Source of the DNA: Zygnema cylindricum | Taxonomy: Eukaryota; Streptophyta; Zygnematophyceae; Zygnematales; Zygnemataceae | Assembly (NCBI GenBank): GCA_037447655.1 | Contig: JBBHKE010002538.1 | Location: 1 to 64,000 of the forward strand | Direction of reading: 5' to 3' | Length of the DNA: 64,000 nucleotides | Shown: positions 33,324 to 47,000 of the stretch, piece after piece | Layout of the letters: each line of letters starts with the position of its first letter | Numbering within the stretch: the first letter of the stretch is position 1 | Notes under the pieces: model-generated | What the model was told of the DNA's origin: nothing | The model's database searches: none | The model's input: the letters and a program-made list of their open reading frames with translations, nothing else | Position numbers and translations under genes: made by a program

Positions 33324-34560
33324 GCGTCGGTAACGAAGGAACAAGTCGACGTGTCACCTTCCTCTATTCACTTTAAGCACGCTTCGCTTCTGTACGGGGT
33401 ATACGGAGATTTTTGTCCGTCATCAACTTCAAAACAACAATGTACTTTTAGGAAACGCCAAAACGACAAAGTACTTTCGGCTTTGCCGGACTTTATTCGA
33501 CCTAAATGTCACACTTTGAAACTATCCTGTCTTCGTGGCATGATTTGGATGGCCGATGGAAGATATGGTGTCTGAGCGCAGAACCCATTTCGTGACGGTG
33601 TGACGCGACGTGCAGCAAGTACGGAATGCGACTGATCCTTGTGTCAAATCAAGGGGATAGTACGTCAGACATGTACCCAAGAGCCAATAGAATGTCGATT
33701 TCTTTGATTTTTTTTGCGGATATGAGATTTATTGAGCTGTAAGTCATACGGAGTAGTACGGATAAAGCTTCACGAAACTGATTTTTCGCTGCATGGACCC
33801 TAGCCTTACCATATTATAATCATCGTATACTCACATGTTTTATTTTGCATTTTCAAACACACGGGAAATCCCTTCTTTTGATCTATGCTTTTGCAACATG
33901 AGAATTGTGGGTGCAACATTGGCGTGCGACGGTGTCGGTGAAAAGTCGGTGGACGAATCTTTTGTTGTTGCGCCAGAAATGTCACTTTTCTGTATGGACG
34001 AAGTCGTGCAAGTACATGTGGGCGCATAATTTCCGAGAACGAGTATCATCACCCAACAAAGTTCCCCCAATCGCGTAAGTGCGATAACGGAACTTGTATT
34101 GTACCGATATCACACTAAACGTTATCCTCAAAATTATCGTGGATAATACCGTACGAAAGAATTGGCTTTGTTTGAAGTCTGAACGATAGTACAGTACGGA
34201 TAGTGTGAACGCACGACGTACCAGCCCCACCAAATTGTAGCCACAAGCTTCGGAAGTGACCCGGTGGCCGCCGTTTTGCCGATAAACGATCGCACGCGCC
34301 GCACTAGTCTTTCCCTTGCTCCCTTTTGCCACGTCGCTGCAAAATCCCTGCGACCGAGGCAGCCGTCGCACAGCCGCCGGTCACACTCTTCTGAGCGTCG
34401 TGCACATTTTTTTCAGTCTGTGAGAGTAAGACAAAGAGAAACAGTCGGAGAGAGGGAGACAGAGAAAGGAGAGAGAGAGGAAGGAGGTAGATCTATTTTA
34501 GACCCAGATCGTATCTCTAAAAGTTGAAAATAAGACAACAGGAGGTAAAGCTCTCAAGAC
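33324..34560. promoter_or_regulatory. Upstream region and probable 5' leader of TypA
   Basis: Repeat-like DNA rich in GTAC motifs continues to about 34200. From ~34240 the sequence becomes GC-richer. It ends in a purine-rich GAGAGAGGGAGACAGAGAAA tract (34430-34500) just before the TypA ATG, typical of a 5' untranslated leader. No core promoter element could be assigned and no gene is seen. Confidence 0.45.
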
Positions 34561-37500
34561 ATGGCTATGGCAGCTGTTGGACACTCCAATGGAGTGTTGT
34601 TTGGGAGTCATGCCCTCGTTCAGGACAAGGTAATTTACAGCTAATCCTTTAGGTACTCGTTTGAAAATAGTAAGATTCCGTGAAGCAGGAAGCTTTGTTT
34701 AATCGTGAACCTCTAGTTAAGCTCCATTTATACATGCGGATTACATATTTTTAAAACAATGCAGAGCAATGCGTTTCCTCAAATCTATGCCTAATTATAG
34801 TTCGGGGTTTATGAACCTGCTTCGTTTTTGCTCAAGTTTTTACCCTGGAATGACTTTGGAAAACCTGCTGTACTCATTTCAATTGTTTGTCAATCAAACT
34901 GCTCCGGTCTGTCATTTTAGATCTTGTTTTTTATGTGCTGACCGTAAGACCTTCCCTTGCTTCTTGCTTGTCTGTGCCTCAGTTGCCGGCCACACAGTCT
35001 GTCAGTTGCAGCAGCGGCCGGCCGGCTCTCTGGAGTGGAGGCCTGCAGCATCGTCACGTGGGAGATTCTCGTGGCTTTCTCGGTCAGACAGTGATGGCAG
35101 ATTCTGGAAACTTTCACTTGTCGGAGGCTCGGGACACTTGTAACACAATGTCGATCAGAGCAACTCTTGCTACAGAAGGGCCTGGTAAGTAACCTACCGA
35201 GACTGTTGAAGTAAGATATGCAGGGCCGGAAGAACTGGACCTGTGTATGCCTGTGGCTGGAAAGTTGCAAACTAGTGATGGATTGCAGAAGGCACACTTT
35301 GAGTAAAAGCCGCTTTCTAGTTTGCCATATAGAATTTAACGACTATCTTGTAAACTCTTTGTTTGTTCTCGGTCAAATCAGGGATGTTTATGGGGACGTG
35401 TTTTTTGTTACCGTTTTCGATTATGACTGGGTAAAGTGCCACATGAATATACAAAACTTGTTTAGCGGGCACTGGATCAAATGACGGAAAGGGTTATGAA
35501 CAATGTTAACGCAGCTTTCCATTGGTTTCCATTACAATGCTTAGATACTCGGCCAGTTAAGTCAGGAAAAGAGGCGCAGTCACTTTTCTTTATTATTATC
35601 AATTTTTTATACATGCTATTCACTTTGCTTGCGAGGGAAAGCTGTTTTTGAGGGGATACCATTCGAGGTACCAGTGAATGAGCGTGAAGGTCTTTTGAAT
35701 ACGGTTTTGTCACCTTCCTGCTAGGAGTGCTAAAATACGGGTATGACTTCAGGAGCAGTGGGTTAGACCTTACACATTTTACTCTGAACAGGGCTGGTAA
35801 TGAGATATGGATAATTTGATGCAACCAGCTGTCTTGAGGTTTGCCATTTAATCAAGCGTTTTGTGCTTGCTCTATGGTTCTGTCCAGTGACGGGGTCTGC
35901 CCCCTCGGGTCGCAAATTCCGTGACGATGTCCGCAACATCGCCATTATTGCTCATGTTGACCACGGGAAAACTACTCTTGTAGACGCCATGCTTCGACAG
36001 GCGAAGGTGAGGGTTTCTCTGGATGACTGCCTGGAAGCTTTACATGTGAAGAGCGACAAATATTTTTGGTGTGCGTTTATTAACTGATCATTAAAATCTT
36101 GATTCTAACACTGTTTAGCATGCGTTACTAATTAGTTGCTATGTTAAGGTCCTGAGTTGCCATATCAGTCAGAGTTTGTTTTTTGTTTGGAGGTGTTGAT
36201 GTCTGGTACGGTGTGGTTGTTTTTTGTTCAGGTTTTCCGTGATAATCAGCAAATGCAGGAGCGTATCATGGACAACAATGACTTGGAGCGTGAGCGGGGT
36301 ATTACCATTTTGAGCAAGAATACTGCTATCACCTACAGGGGCACTAAGATCAACATCATTGACACTCCTGGTCACGCTGACTTTGGTGGTGAAGTGGAGC
36401 GTGTGCTCAATATGGTTGATGGAGTACTGCTACTGGTGAGCTTCTGAATATATTGCATATTTAAGCTGTGTGGTGCTGATGTGGAACGTCAGGTGTGAAG
36501 TATCAATTATTTCCGTTGATGGGAGATGTAACTTTTCAGTTATTAAGTCACACATGTAATTCCGCATCACCTCTGAGGCTATCCCTAGATGCAAAAGCAG
36601 ACTTAATGCTTGTCTTTTGTTTTTTTTGATAGTATTTGGTCCTGAATGGAAGCCACCTACCTTAAAGACGACAGAGTGTTCAGATCGGTGTTAGTCATAG
36701 TTTCGTGGAACACTATTGTTGGCCCATATCCTAGGTGTCGTTGTTGAACAGTGATCCATGTTGTGTAGCTCACATGATTGTTCTCCGTTGATTAGTTCTT
36801 CAAACATCATTATCAACTGATTGTTGCTGGAAAACTGTTCTTGATAGTTTTCAGGGTTTATTAGCCAATAATTCTCACTCATTAATCACTCTCGCTCATT
36901 CTCTCTCTCTCTCTCTCTCCCTCTCTCTCTCTCTCCATTTCCCTCTCTCTCACTCTCTTTCTCTCGCTCTCACTTTTTTTCTCTCTCACTCATTCTCTTT
37001 GATGTGAGTCTTTGTTTTCGTCCTGGTTTTGTATGAAGCATTTTGTCTCAACTGCTTCAACTTGCCATCTTCCAGAGTTGTAATTTTTGCATATAATTGG
37101 AAAAGGTTTGGAGCTGGTTCTTCAGGTTGACTCTGCCGAGGGTCCTATGCCTCAGACACGGTTTGTGTTGAAAAAGGCTCTGAAGTTGGGACATCAAGTG
37201 ATAGTGGTTGTTAACAAAGTAGATAAGCCCGCGGCTCGTGTGGAATATGTTCTCAATTCTACTTTCGAACTGTTTTGTGAACTGGAAGCCACTGATGAGC
37301 AGGTATGTCTGAAATGCTTTACATGTATAATGATTTACTGTAGCTTTGAGTAAGCCGTTTTCAACAGAATCTTCCTCATAAAGTCTTAATTCCTTGACTT
37401 AAAGTTGTTATGCTTTCTCCTACGATTAGCCCAAGATGGTTCCCTCCACCTTTGTGGAATCTGCTTCAATCAAGGAAATAAAATTCCACGTCAGAATGTT

Positions 37501-40500
37501 TGTTGATATGTGTAGATTTTTTTTTAGAGTTCTTTGACACCCTTGTTTCATACTTTTTTTTGATTCCACGGTGTGGGTTTGCTTGTGCAGTGTGACTTTC
37601 AAACCGTGTATGCCAGTGGGATACAAGGGAAGGCAGGACTTACTCCAGATGGTCTTTCAGATGATTTGGAGCCCCTTTTTGAGACCATCATCCGTTGCAT
37701 ACCACAGCCCTGTGTGGATGTGACTGCTCCTTTGCAGTTACTGGTAGGAGTTTCCTTCCAATATCTATTTTTTTCTCGCTTTTATCTTGTTTCTGTTCTC
37801 GTTTTCTTTTAGTGAAAATCTCTAATTGCAATTGTTTGGTGTTTCCAGGTAACTAATTTAGATTATGATGAGCACAAGGGACGAATTGCCATTGGACGAG
37901 TTCACGCCGGTACTGTGACTCGAAATCAGGATATCAAGGTAAATTCTCAATGCCTTTTTCCTTCATACTTCTTCAATTTTTCCTTCATAATTCTTCACAC
38001 TCTTTGGTTTTTAATATCGTTAACGTAAACATGACAGTTTTGGTAATCAACCATGACAGCAGCAGTAGTCTCCGCTTGTATCTCATGGGATACCTCACTC
38101 AGCCTGACATGGAAACTTAGCCACTACAGTTATCAGTAATAACTTGCCTGCAATTTTTAGATACTTTTTCACAGCTAACCATTAACAGCTGTTAATCTGT
38201 ATTCTGCACTGTGAGCGTCAACTTGATTGTTTCGTGAGTTTAGTCACAATTTTTTTTTAGTCAATTATGATGCAAAGTCTTGTGGGAACTTGAAATTTTC
38301 TGAAGCTTGGCAGCAGTGTAGCAAACAAATTAAAGAAAAATCAAGTGAGAAGACCATGAAGCCTCTGACGGGGATTTTTTTTTTATGCAGGTCTGTACTC
38401 CTGACGGGCGATGCAGAAATCAACGCATCAATGAGCTTTTTGTCTACCAGAACTTCACTCGTGCAGCCATTGACGCAGTGGAAGCTGGTGACATTTGTGC
38501 ACTTTCTGGTCTCCCTGATGTACAGGTTAGTACACTACCCATTGCTATCAGAGTTAATCAGTAGCTTTTTTAACCTAAGTCGTAAATAGTGTTGGTAAAC
38601 TTTTTTAGTTACATGGCCCATGACTAGCTAGGCTGGAAAACATAATTCTGTATTCTTAATTTTGATATAAGGGACGAAGCTAATAACTCACTATCTTCAA
38701 TAGCGATGAGTGGCTACCATCAGCTTTACGTTGAAATGAAAATCTCATGTTGGTTCTTGTTTGGTTTATTAGCTTGTAATCAAGAATTTATTACTCATTT
38801 TTTCATTGTTTACCAAGTAAATGGGGTTTTTTTTTCATCATATCTGTCTTTATCTAGTTTTCTTATCATTTTTATATTTGATTTTACATTGACTAGATTG
38901 GAGAGACCATTGCTGCCAAAGATGGAGAGGCTTTGCCCACAATTACAGTGGAGGAACCAACAGTAAAAATGTCATTCAGTGTCAATATCTCACCATTTGC
39001 CGGACGAGAGGTAAGTTTATCCCTGTTTGAGAGCTTAGCGAACTCAAATCTCATATGGATTTTTTCGAAATTATGCAAATTTTCTGTTATTCAACTTTTA
39101 ATTCAGAGGACCTTAAATTTCGACCAATGAACGCGGTCATAAATTTTGTTGCTTTTGCAAGATCTTGTATACATAGGCAGGGAAATTATAGAGCGTAGCA
39201 AGTGTTTTGTGAATCGGGGTTTGATTATCCATGACAATTGGAGGTACTGAAAGGAATAAATCTAATTGTGAAATTCAAACAGTTATGGTTTTTTTTTGGG
39301 AAGCAGTGGTCTTGACACTGAATTGTGTTCCATATTCAATCTGACAGGGTAAGTTTGTGACGTCACGCAATTTACGAGATCGGTTGAATCGGGAGTTGGA
39401 ACGTAATTTGGCCATGAAGGTGGAGGATGGTGAAACAGCAGATACCTTTTTGGTCAGCGGTCGAGGAACACTTCACATCACTATTTTAATTGAAAACATG
39501 TGAGGAAAATTACCCTCTACCCACTACAACATCTATGTTAGGAACAGTTGTTATCATTTTTCTTCTTGCTGATATTGAATGAGCACTTGTCATCTCTTGG
39601 CTTTTCTAAACCTGTGAGGGAAACACTGCATTTTGCAATTCTTCTGTTAGAAGAAATTGGGTTAACCAACTATCGCACGGGTAATGAACAGGTTCTGATT
39701 GAAATGTTTGTTTTGAGAAGTGACATTCTGTACGTTGGGATAACAGGCGAAGGGAGGGATATGAGTTCATGATTGGCCCACCGAAGGTTATCAGTCGGGA
39801 GGAAAATGGCAAGAAGCTGGAGCCTTATGAGGTAATTTCTACGTCACCGAAGATCTGTGCTGTGAATCCAAGAAGAACAATTGGTGCGAGCAGTCGTAAA
39901 ATGTCTGTCGAATGTATTGTGGGGAGCTAGCTGGAGGTCGATATGTAATGATGTTCTAAGTGAGGATTGCTTGTCGTGATGAAAGGATTAGATTACTTTG
40001 TGCTGAAATGTGACATTTGCTGGAGGATTTGCAGGAAGCTATAGTGGAAGTGCCAGAGGAGTATGTGGGGGCAGCAGTGGACATGCTCGGGAAGCGAAGA
40101 GGTCAAATGCTCGACATGCAGGCTTCCAGGTAAGTTTAAAATGTGTATTTGTTTTATTTTTATCTTGTAGGTTGGAGTGTATTAAAGGAAGGGACTCCGA
40201 TGTTTCGGTTGTTGCTGCTGTGGAAGTTGTAGAAGATCTCTGATATTGGATTTATTCTGTTGGGACAGTCGGGAAGGTGGAACCACAGTAGTGAAGTATC
40301 GGATGCCAACTCGAGGTCTTCTTGGACTCCGAAATGCTTTACTCACAGCGACAAGAGGAACAGCTGTTATCAACACAATCTTCTTAGGATATGATCAGTG
40401 GGCAGGCGAGATTTCCACCAGGGAACAGGGTTCACTGGTAAGTCATTTGTATGGCTTGAGAAAAAGCGATTGTCCATAATAGTGTCAAAAGAGGTTTGAG

Positions 40501-41328
40501 TTAGAGGCGGAATAAGACGTTACCGCATGAGCTGCGCAAATTGTTGATGCCAAATGTTGGCTTATATTGGACTTTCCGACTCACTTCGTCTGTCACAGCT
40601 GGACTCACACAATTTTCTTTTATTTGACAGGTGTCATTTGACACAGGTCCCACAACATCTTATGCACTTTTCAGTTGCCAGGAAAGAGGCGAAATGTTCC
40701 TTGGTCCAGGTGTAGAGGTTTACAAGGGTATGATTATTGGACTGCATCAAAGGACGGGAGATTTGGAGCTTAATGCGTGCAAACGGAAAGCAGCAACGAA
40801 TGTGCGCTCGAATAAGGAAGCTACAGGTGTGCTATGCCGGGCGTCAAAAATATATTTTGTCATTCTATTTTGATATTTTCTGATGATTTTGTCTTTTTGG
40901 ACATCGGTAGCATGGGATAGTTGTTTGCATTGCCTTTCACCATCAGTATACCTCTGTTTTTTTTCCAGTTTTTGTATTATCCTGGCTGGTACTATGAATG
41001 GGTATTTAGTCACTTCTTTTGCTTCGGTTTTCCCGACGAATGGATAGGTGAGTTAGTGTGAAAACTTGGACCAGGAAAGGCAATAACCATGGAGGTTTGA
41101 GGAAAAGTGGGAGTTCAGCTGATTGTAGTTTTTGACAGAATTTCGGGCTCGAGGTTTTTGACATGGGCTCTAATGATTTTTGCAGTTGTCCTTTCTTCAC
41201 CACTGGACTTGAGTCTGGACGACTGTGTGGAGTACATTCAAGAGGATGAGCTGGTGGAGGTCACGCCTCTCAGCATTCGCATGTTGAAGAATCCAAAGAT
41301 GAATAAGAAAAATGTGAGGAAGTCTTAA
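34561..41328 (+). CDS. TypA/BipA-type translational GTPase, plastid-targeted, 15 exons
   Basis: Exons: 34561-34629, 34983-35184, 35888-36006, 36232-36435, 37126-37302, 37591-37743, 37849-37938, 38391-38525, 38897-39010, 39348-39499, 39747-39831, 40035-40129, 40269-40437, 40631-40826 and 41186-41328. Together they are 2,103 nt, 700 aa, and every junction is in frame. Residues ~1-95 are Ser/Ala-rich and non-conserved, consistent with a plastid transit peptide. GTPase motifs follow: AHVDHGKTT (112-120), RERGITI (150-156), DTPGH (174-178), NKVD (228-231) and YASG (264-267). Domain II has [11 protein letters not shown]. The C-terminal BipA part has [48 protein letters not shown] and [16 protein letters not shown]. 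TypA binds the ribosome and supports plastid translation and rRNA processing under stress. Length matches plant SVR3/TypA proteins. Confidence 0.96.
36899..36995 (+). repeat. CT-rich microsatellite in TypA intron 4
   Basis: A run of TCTCTCTC units with interruptions, rich in CACTCTCTTT words, lies in the intron between the fourth and fifth TypA exons. It is a simple repeat with no further structure. Confidence 0.9.
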
Positions 41329-44027
41329 AAAGAAGACGATGATGAAACAGAAAATGGGCTTTTTCTGGTGGAGCTACTGGAAACCTTCTATATCAATGCA
41401 GCACAAATTAGGTTGTAGACAGTATCCCAAGGCAATTATTATTAGTTACTGATCTGAACAGTTTGCCGGCATAACCATTTGTGGGTGTATTTTTTTCCCC
41501 CTTTGGGGATACTATAAGTGTGATGTGAGTAGCTTGGAGAGTTAAGGCATAGGTTCTCTATTTTTTCATTATTGGATATGCCTTAACTCTAGTAGTGGAT
41601 ATGCTAATCATCTACGGTATGTTTATTTCTCTTATTGAGAATGTAAAGATTAGTTAGAAACACAGGAGATATTTTTTTTGTCTTCTCCCTTGGATTTGTA
41701 ATTCTTTGACAAAATGTCTCAGTTATCCCCGATTTGAATGTTATTATTCCCTCTCTGAAAATGTTCATTTACAGTTGAAATTATATAATCACTTCAGTGT
41801 CTATCCAGCTTTTTCAATGGTAACCATTTAAAAGTTCTGAAGTTGCTGACATGATTCAAATTCTTGAGAAACGTTGGCATCATCCTTGAAAATTGGATGC
41901 TGAACTTTTCATGATTACGTGATTTGTTAAAAATCATAAGGACAAAGTGCGAGCTTAAGGAGATGAGAGTAACGATGGGGCCGTTACAGGAAAGAAGTTA
42001 AAAGGCAAAACAGAAAGTGGAAAATGTCACAATCAAATTATGAAAACCCGAGAGGGAGAGCAAGGGGAGAATAAGTGTGTGAGGGAGAGGAAAAAGAAGA
42101 GAAAGAGAAGGAATAGGAGCAAAAGAGAGGAGAGAACGAAGGAGAATTAGAGGGAGAGGGAGAAAGGAGAGTGAGGGGGAGAGAGAGGGGGAGATATAGG
42201 GAGAGGGAAAGCAACCTGAGTTAAGGGAGAGGGGAATAGAGTAGGAAAGGGAAAAGAGAGAGGGAGAGACAGGGAGAGGGAGGAGTGGGAGAGGGAGAGG
42301 GAATGGTACAGTGGGTGAGAAAGAGGGAGAGAGAGTAGGAGAGGGAGAGGGATGGGGAGAGGGAGATAGAGATGGAGATAAAGAGGGAGAAGGAGAGGAA
42401 GAGGGCAAGGTATAGAGCAAGGGAGAGGGAGATGGAGTGAGAAGGAGAGAGGGAGAGGGCAAAAGGGGGAAGGAAACGGAAGAAGCTGCATGGCCGAGAG
42501 ACTCCCATCCCACCCAACACAGCCTCCTGCCTTTCCTGCTTTTCCTGATCAGCAATTTGGACAACCAAATTGCGAGGTGAGCTTTTGCTATTTCTCGACT
42601 TAGCTCCTCAGAAGATATAGAAGTTGGATAATTCTGAACTATGTTGCCTGTACCAGTTTGGCCTGCAGATCCGCTTTCTCGGCTGTCTGCGGAGAGATGA
42701 CTCTCTATGAGTAATTTGGTCGATGCCAACTGCTGTGGAAAATTGGTGGCTACCTAGCTACCTTCCTACACCGGCTTCTCCTCTTCCTCCTGTCTGTTGG
42801 CACCATCTGTCTTTTGGTAAGACGACCTGGTAGGCTGAAGGATATTGAAGAACTATGTCACCATCCCACCAGGTATTGTGAGCACCTGGTACTGTTGAAG
42901 TTAAGTGTGCTTCCCGTGTCTCGGTAACACTATGCTTCCATTTGTGTACCCAATTTCATCGGAAAGTCCTTCCTATGACGACAATGATGCCAATGTAGTA
43001 AACGTAATGTTGGCGTTCAAGATACAACTTCAACATCGACATTGATATTCACAATCAATATAAAATAGTGTTTATCTACCCTCACTTCATAACTGTGCTT
43101 CAATTCTTCTTCTGAACCACCGGTATTGACTGTGTTGTTTCTCGTCTGTATGGCAGTGAGCAGCAATCTGCTGCATCCTCCAGTCTTGTTGTTTCTCTTA
43201 TGAACATACGCGAATCATGATAGAATTTCCTAAAACAACCAATACAGAGAATTCTCCAAGCAGCACAATCAGCCTTCTCTCCAGCCAACTCAATTATTTC
43301 AACTTCAAGTCAACTTAAGCCAATTCAATTTAATTTTATTTATCCAACATAGTAACAAGTTTGATTAGAAAAAGCGCGGCTATATATCACCATGTGGGAC
43401 ATTGACTTTTCCAGTTATTTTGCTTATGTCCGCTGATGCTAAGAGTGCAAAAATAAACTAAAATATCAGCAACTTCCACACCAGTTCTATCTCCTGTGCC
43501 TGCTTGTTAAAATTCAACCTAAAGCTCGAACAACAGATCCAATCCTTCCCAAAAACTGGAAGATTCCAGAAGGGGGGCAATATTCAGAACAGACATTGTT
43601 GCTCCATGTTCACAAAAACATAATTCAGCCAAACACACACCAGAAGGAAAAAAATAGGAACGTGTTCGGGTGTCGAATAAGGGTGCTAATCCAATTCCCA
43701 ATTATTGCCAGATACTTTCCACGTGGTACTTCCAGCGACGCTACTAAAAAAGCAAATGCCACCAGCAAAGCTACAGAGCAAAGTATGCTACGGCAGCACA
43801 AGAAAACTGCAATGATCTGCAGATAAGGCATTGCCATTCGTAAAGGATACCAGCCCACCCAACGACTGTATTATGCAAGTGCTCTGCACAAAATTAGATC
43901 CCTGAGTAGCATGTCTGTAGTTAAAATCATTTCTAGCAAAAAGAGTCAAAAATGGGAGCATACTCCGTGGACAGCAGCAGACGATAGCAGGCATAGTTCA
44001 CTTTTCTATCTGTGATTAGGAAGATCA
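41329..44027. other. Convergent intergenic region between TypA and NUA/TPR
   Basis: The 3' ends of two genes face each other here. No supported gene was found. Long frames at 41998-42729 are translations of the purine-rich tract and are not real. The remaining sequence is unremarkable AT-rich DNA, with no transposon termini recognised. Confidence 0.5.
42040..42480 (+). repeat. Purine-rich (GAGAGG)n-like tract, ~440 bp
   Basis: The plus strand is almost pure A and G, built of GAGAGGGAGAGG-like words with few pyrimidines. Such mirror-like homopurine tracts can form triplex (H-DNA) structures. It lies between convergent genes. Confidence 0.9.
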
Positions 44028-47000
44028 TTAGGGATTCTCCTCTGTTGTAGCTGACGGATTTGCTGCAGTTGCTGTGTCAATCTCCACAGCTCCATGCTCC
44101 TCTGCAGAAGGCACAGAGACCTGAGCCTGTCCACCTGCATTATCCAAGAAATCGAGTGTTAAACAAAAAGCATGAACACTTCCAGCATCGGATGACTAAA
44201 CTCTTCCAAAAACTTAAATGAACAAACAATTTAAGATAAGATTCAATCCTTTCATTGTTTAACTCCAGCTGATTGACCAACTTCTGACAGTTTTGGACTA
44301 TTAGCACACTGTAATACCCATAACAAAGTATTTTTTTATCACTTTTCCAGAGAGGTTTCAATAAATATGAGACGCAAATCTCCAAGTACAAATAATGATG
44401 AGCCGAAATGTACAAATGGCCAACAAATATGCCACACCAATCTAAGTGCGTAGCAAAAATCTGTGTGGTGAAGCAAATTTTTTGCATCATGTTGTGTTCG
44501 AAATGAGCAAATATTTGCATCGAAAGCTTACCGTGCGGACATTTACCATAGTTAAAAATTTGCGCAGCTAAATTTTTTACTCTTTTGTTTAATCTCAGAC
44601 TGAATCTAAATCTAACGATTCTGCTACGTAATGACCACATTCTTGCAACAAAAGAAACCCAAAATGCGGTTCCTACAATTTCAGACAACGGGTCGAAATT
44701 GGGCAGGAAATTTTACTGTTCTGTGCGTTACCTCTGTTTAAAACGTCAGCACAGTTTAAATGAAGGCGCGTTATACCCAATGACGGAGTTACCACCCACC
44801 GTAAATAATAAAATTGGGCCCACATAATATAGTGTACAACAAGGAATATATTACGTGTTGAAAAGTTAAAGAAAATATAACATTCTCAATTCAAAACAAA
44901 AAGAGTGCATCACGGGCAATGTACTCTGAAGCACAATAAACAAAGCGCGAACACCACCACCTTATTTCATGTGCCTGTCAATCGACCGTGCTAGCACAAG
45001 CAAAGAAATCCTGTCTTGCATACATAGATAACTCAAGATATCTGCTACAGAGACCACAAATTGTGAGCTAATAAGGCACCTGTTGTAGAAGAGGAACAAC
45101 AACCTGCATTGTCCTTAACACTAGTTGAGGGACGAAGGTGTGCCTTCAGGCAATGAGGTTGATGGCATAGTGGATACTACTGAAGACGCAGTTATTGAGG
45201 AAAATCAAAGTGGTGTGTTAGTGTCAGTCACAACAGGAGCTCCTTATGGAGGAGGCAACACAAGTGGCCATTCAGGGCCCTGTGAAAGTTTTTGAACGGA
45301 AAAGTAGTGAAGCTAAACCTGCAAGATTGCACTAACGCACCATTTCGATCTTCCTCAATAACTGCGTCATCAGTGGTATCCTCTATACCACCAGCCTCAG
45401 TGCCTGAAGTCCCACCTCCGTCCTTAATTAGTGCTAATGACAATGAAGGTTGTTTCTTTTCCTCAACAGGTGCCTCCTTAATGATTGGCGCACAATCTGT
45501 GGCCTCTTGCTGACAGCAAGCCCTGTTTATTCCTTGTCTACCACTTCAGTTCCTCTTCCCTCCTAATTTTGCACAAGCTCATAAGGTTTTTGGTGCTGAA
45601 AGAAGCATTACCTGCCTCACCTTCCGTAGAAGGTCCCGGTTCAGGCGTACGGGACCTCTTTCTTCGCTGCAATCCTCCCTGGAGCAAACTTCCAGTGTCT
45701 TGGCCTTCTTGCTGCTCTCCATTGCCAGCTTCCTCAGTCTCTGATAATGTCTGGATTCCAGTAGCTTCCACTAAATCAGTCAATGGCAGTTCTAACATAC
45801 CAATATCCTGTGCTTCCATGGCTCCTCCAGCATCTGCAAGAGTATCTGGCATTTCCCCTTTTTCTCCAACACTCTCAAGTGGGGGGCCCTGATCTGTTAC
45901 AGAAACAGCTTTGACCTTATCAGTAGCGTCCTCTTTAGGTTCACTAGTTGCCTCTGCATTTGAGGGTTCCATTTTGGGACGAATAAGCCTGCGTTGCCTC
46001 GGGGCCTTTGTAGAGGGACCTTGCTCATGGTCAGCCTGAAACATAAAATTGCACTTCCATAAGTAAAACAAATCCAAGGACCAAATGTTGCTCATTAGCC
46101 TCCCATTACATGCCCATGCAGCCGGACAGAACCCCAACTGCTACTGGTTATGCACTGTTACGGTAAGTCAAAAAACGGAAACTTGCAACTTTGCTGTTTA
46201 CTAAACTTACCTCGTGAATTCCTGGCTCCTTAGGACCTTCCTGAAGCTCAATTTTGCTACCAGTTGATTTGGCGACTTCTACTCCCGTGTCTGCCCTTTC
46301 TTTCAGTTCATTACCTTGCTTGCTAATTCCACCTTTCTGGTCCTTTGCTTTCATTGTTGCCATCAACTTTGCTCGCAACCCTGCCAGCTGTTCTGCTGTT
46401 TCCTTATCCGAGGCACTAGTCCTGCTTTCACGGAATGCTTCAATATCCGCTGCAGCTTTCCGCTTGAGTCCTTGTCGTTGCTCATCCTGAACTTGAGAAG
46501 AAGCCTCCAGAATGTTCAGCTCCTTGGCTGGAGCCTCTTGAACATCCATTTGTGTAGGTGTTTGCACAGTCTCTGCTGCTGGCTCAACCACTTCCATCAC
46601 TTCCGACACATTCTCCTTTCCCCCATCACCTACGCCCATTGTTTGTGTCTCCATTTCTCCCCCCATTGCCTTATTCAAACCTTCACTCGACATTGACTCC
46701 TGCCCGAGATCTGCAGCTTGTTTCTGTTCTTCGCTCGCAGGAACATCCATTTTCTCTGCCCTTTGTTCCTCATCCCCTACCACTTTTTCCTCCAGTTTCG
46801 GTGAAACAGATGTCTCCTCAGTCGCACTGACGACAGCCTGTGGGCTTTCTCCTCTCACAACCCTTTGCTTTTCCTTCTCCTCTGCAGATTTTTTCGCCTG
46901 TTTCTCCACCTCTGCCTTCGCAATTCTTTCTAACAACTCTTTCCTCTGCGCCTCCAATAGTTCAGCGGCCGCCACATGGCTAACTGGGGGTGTGGACGGT

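Noticed and set aside
41998-42729. 243-residue Ser/Pro/Leu-rich frame
   Set aside because: It is the translation of a simple purine-rich repeat; three overlapping frames are equally open.
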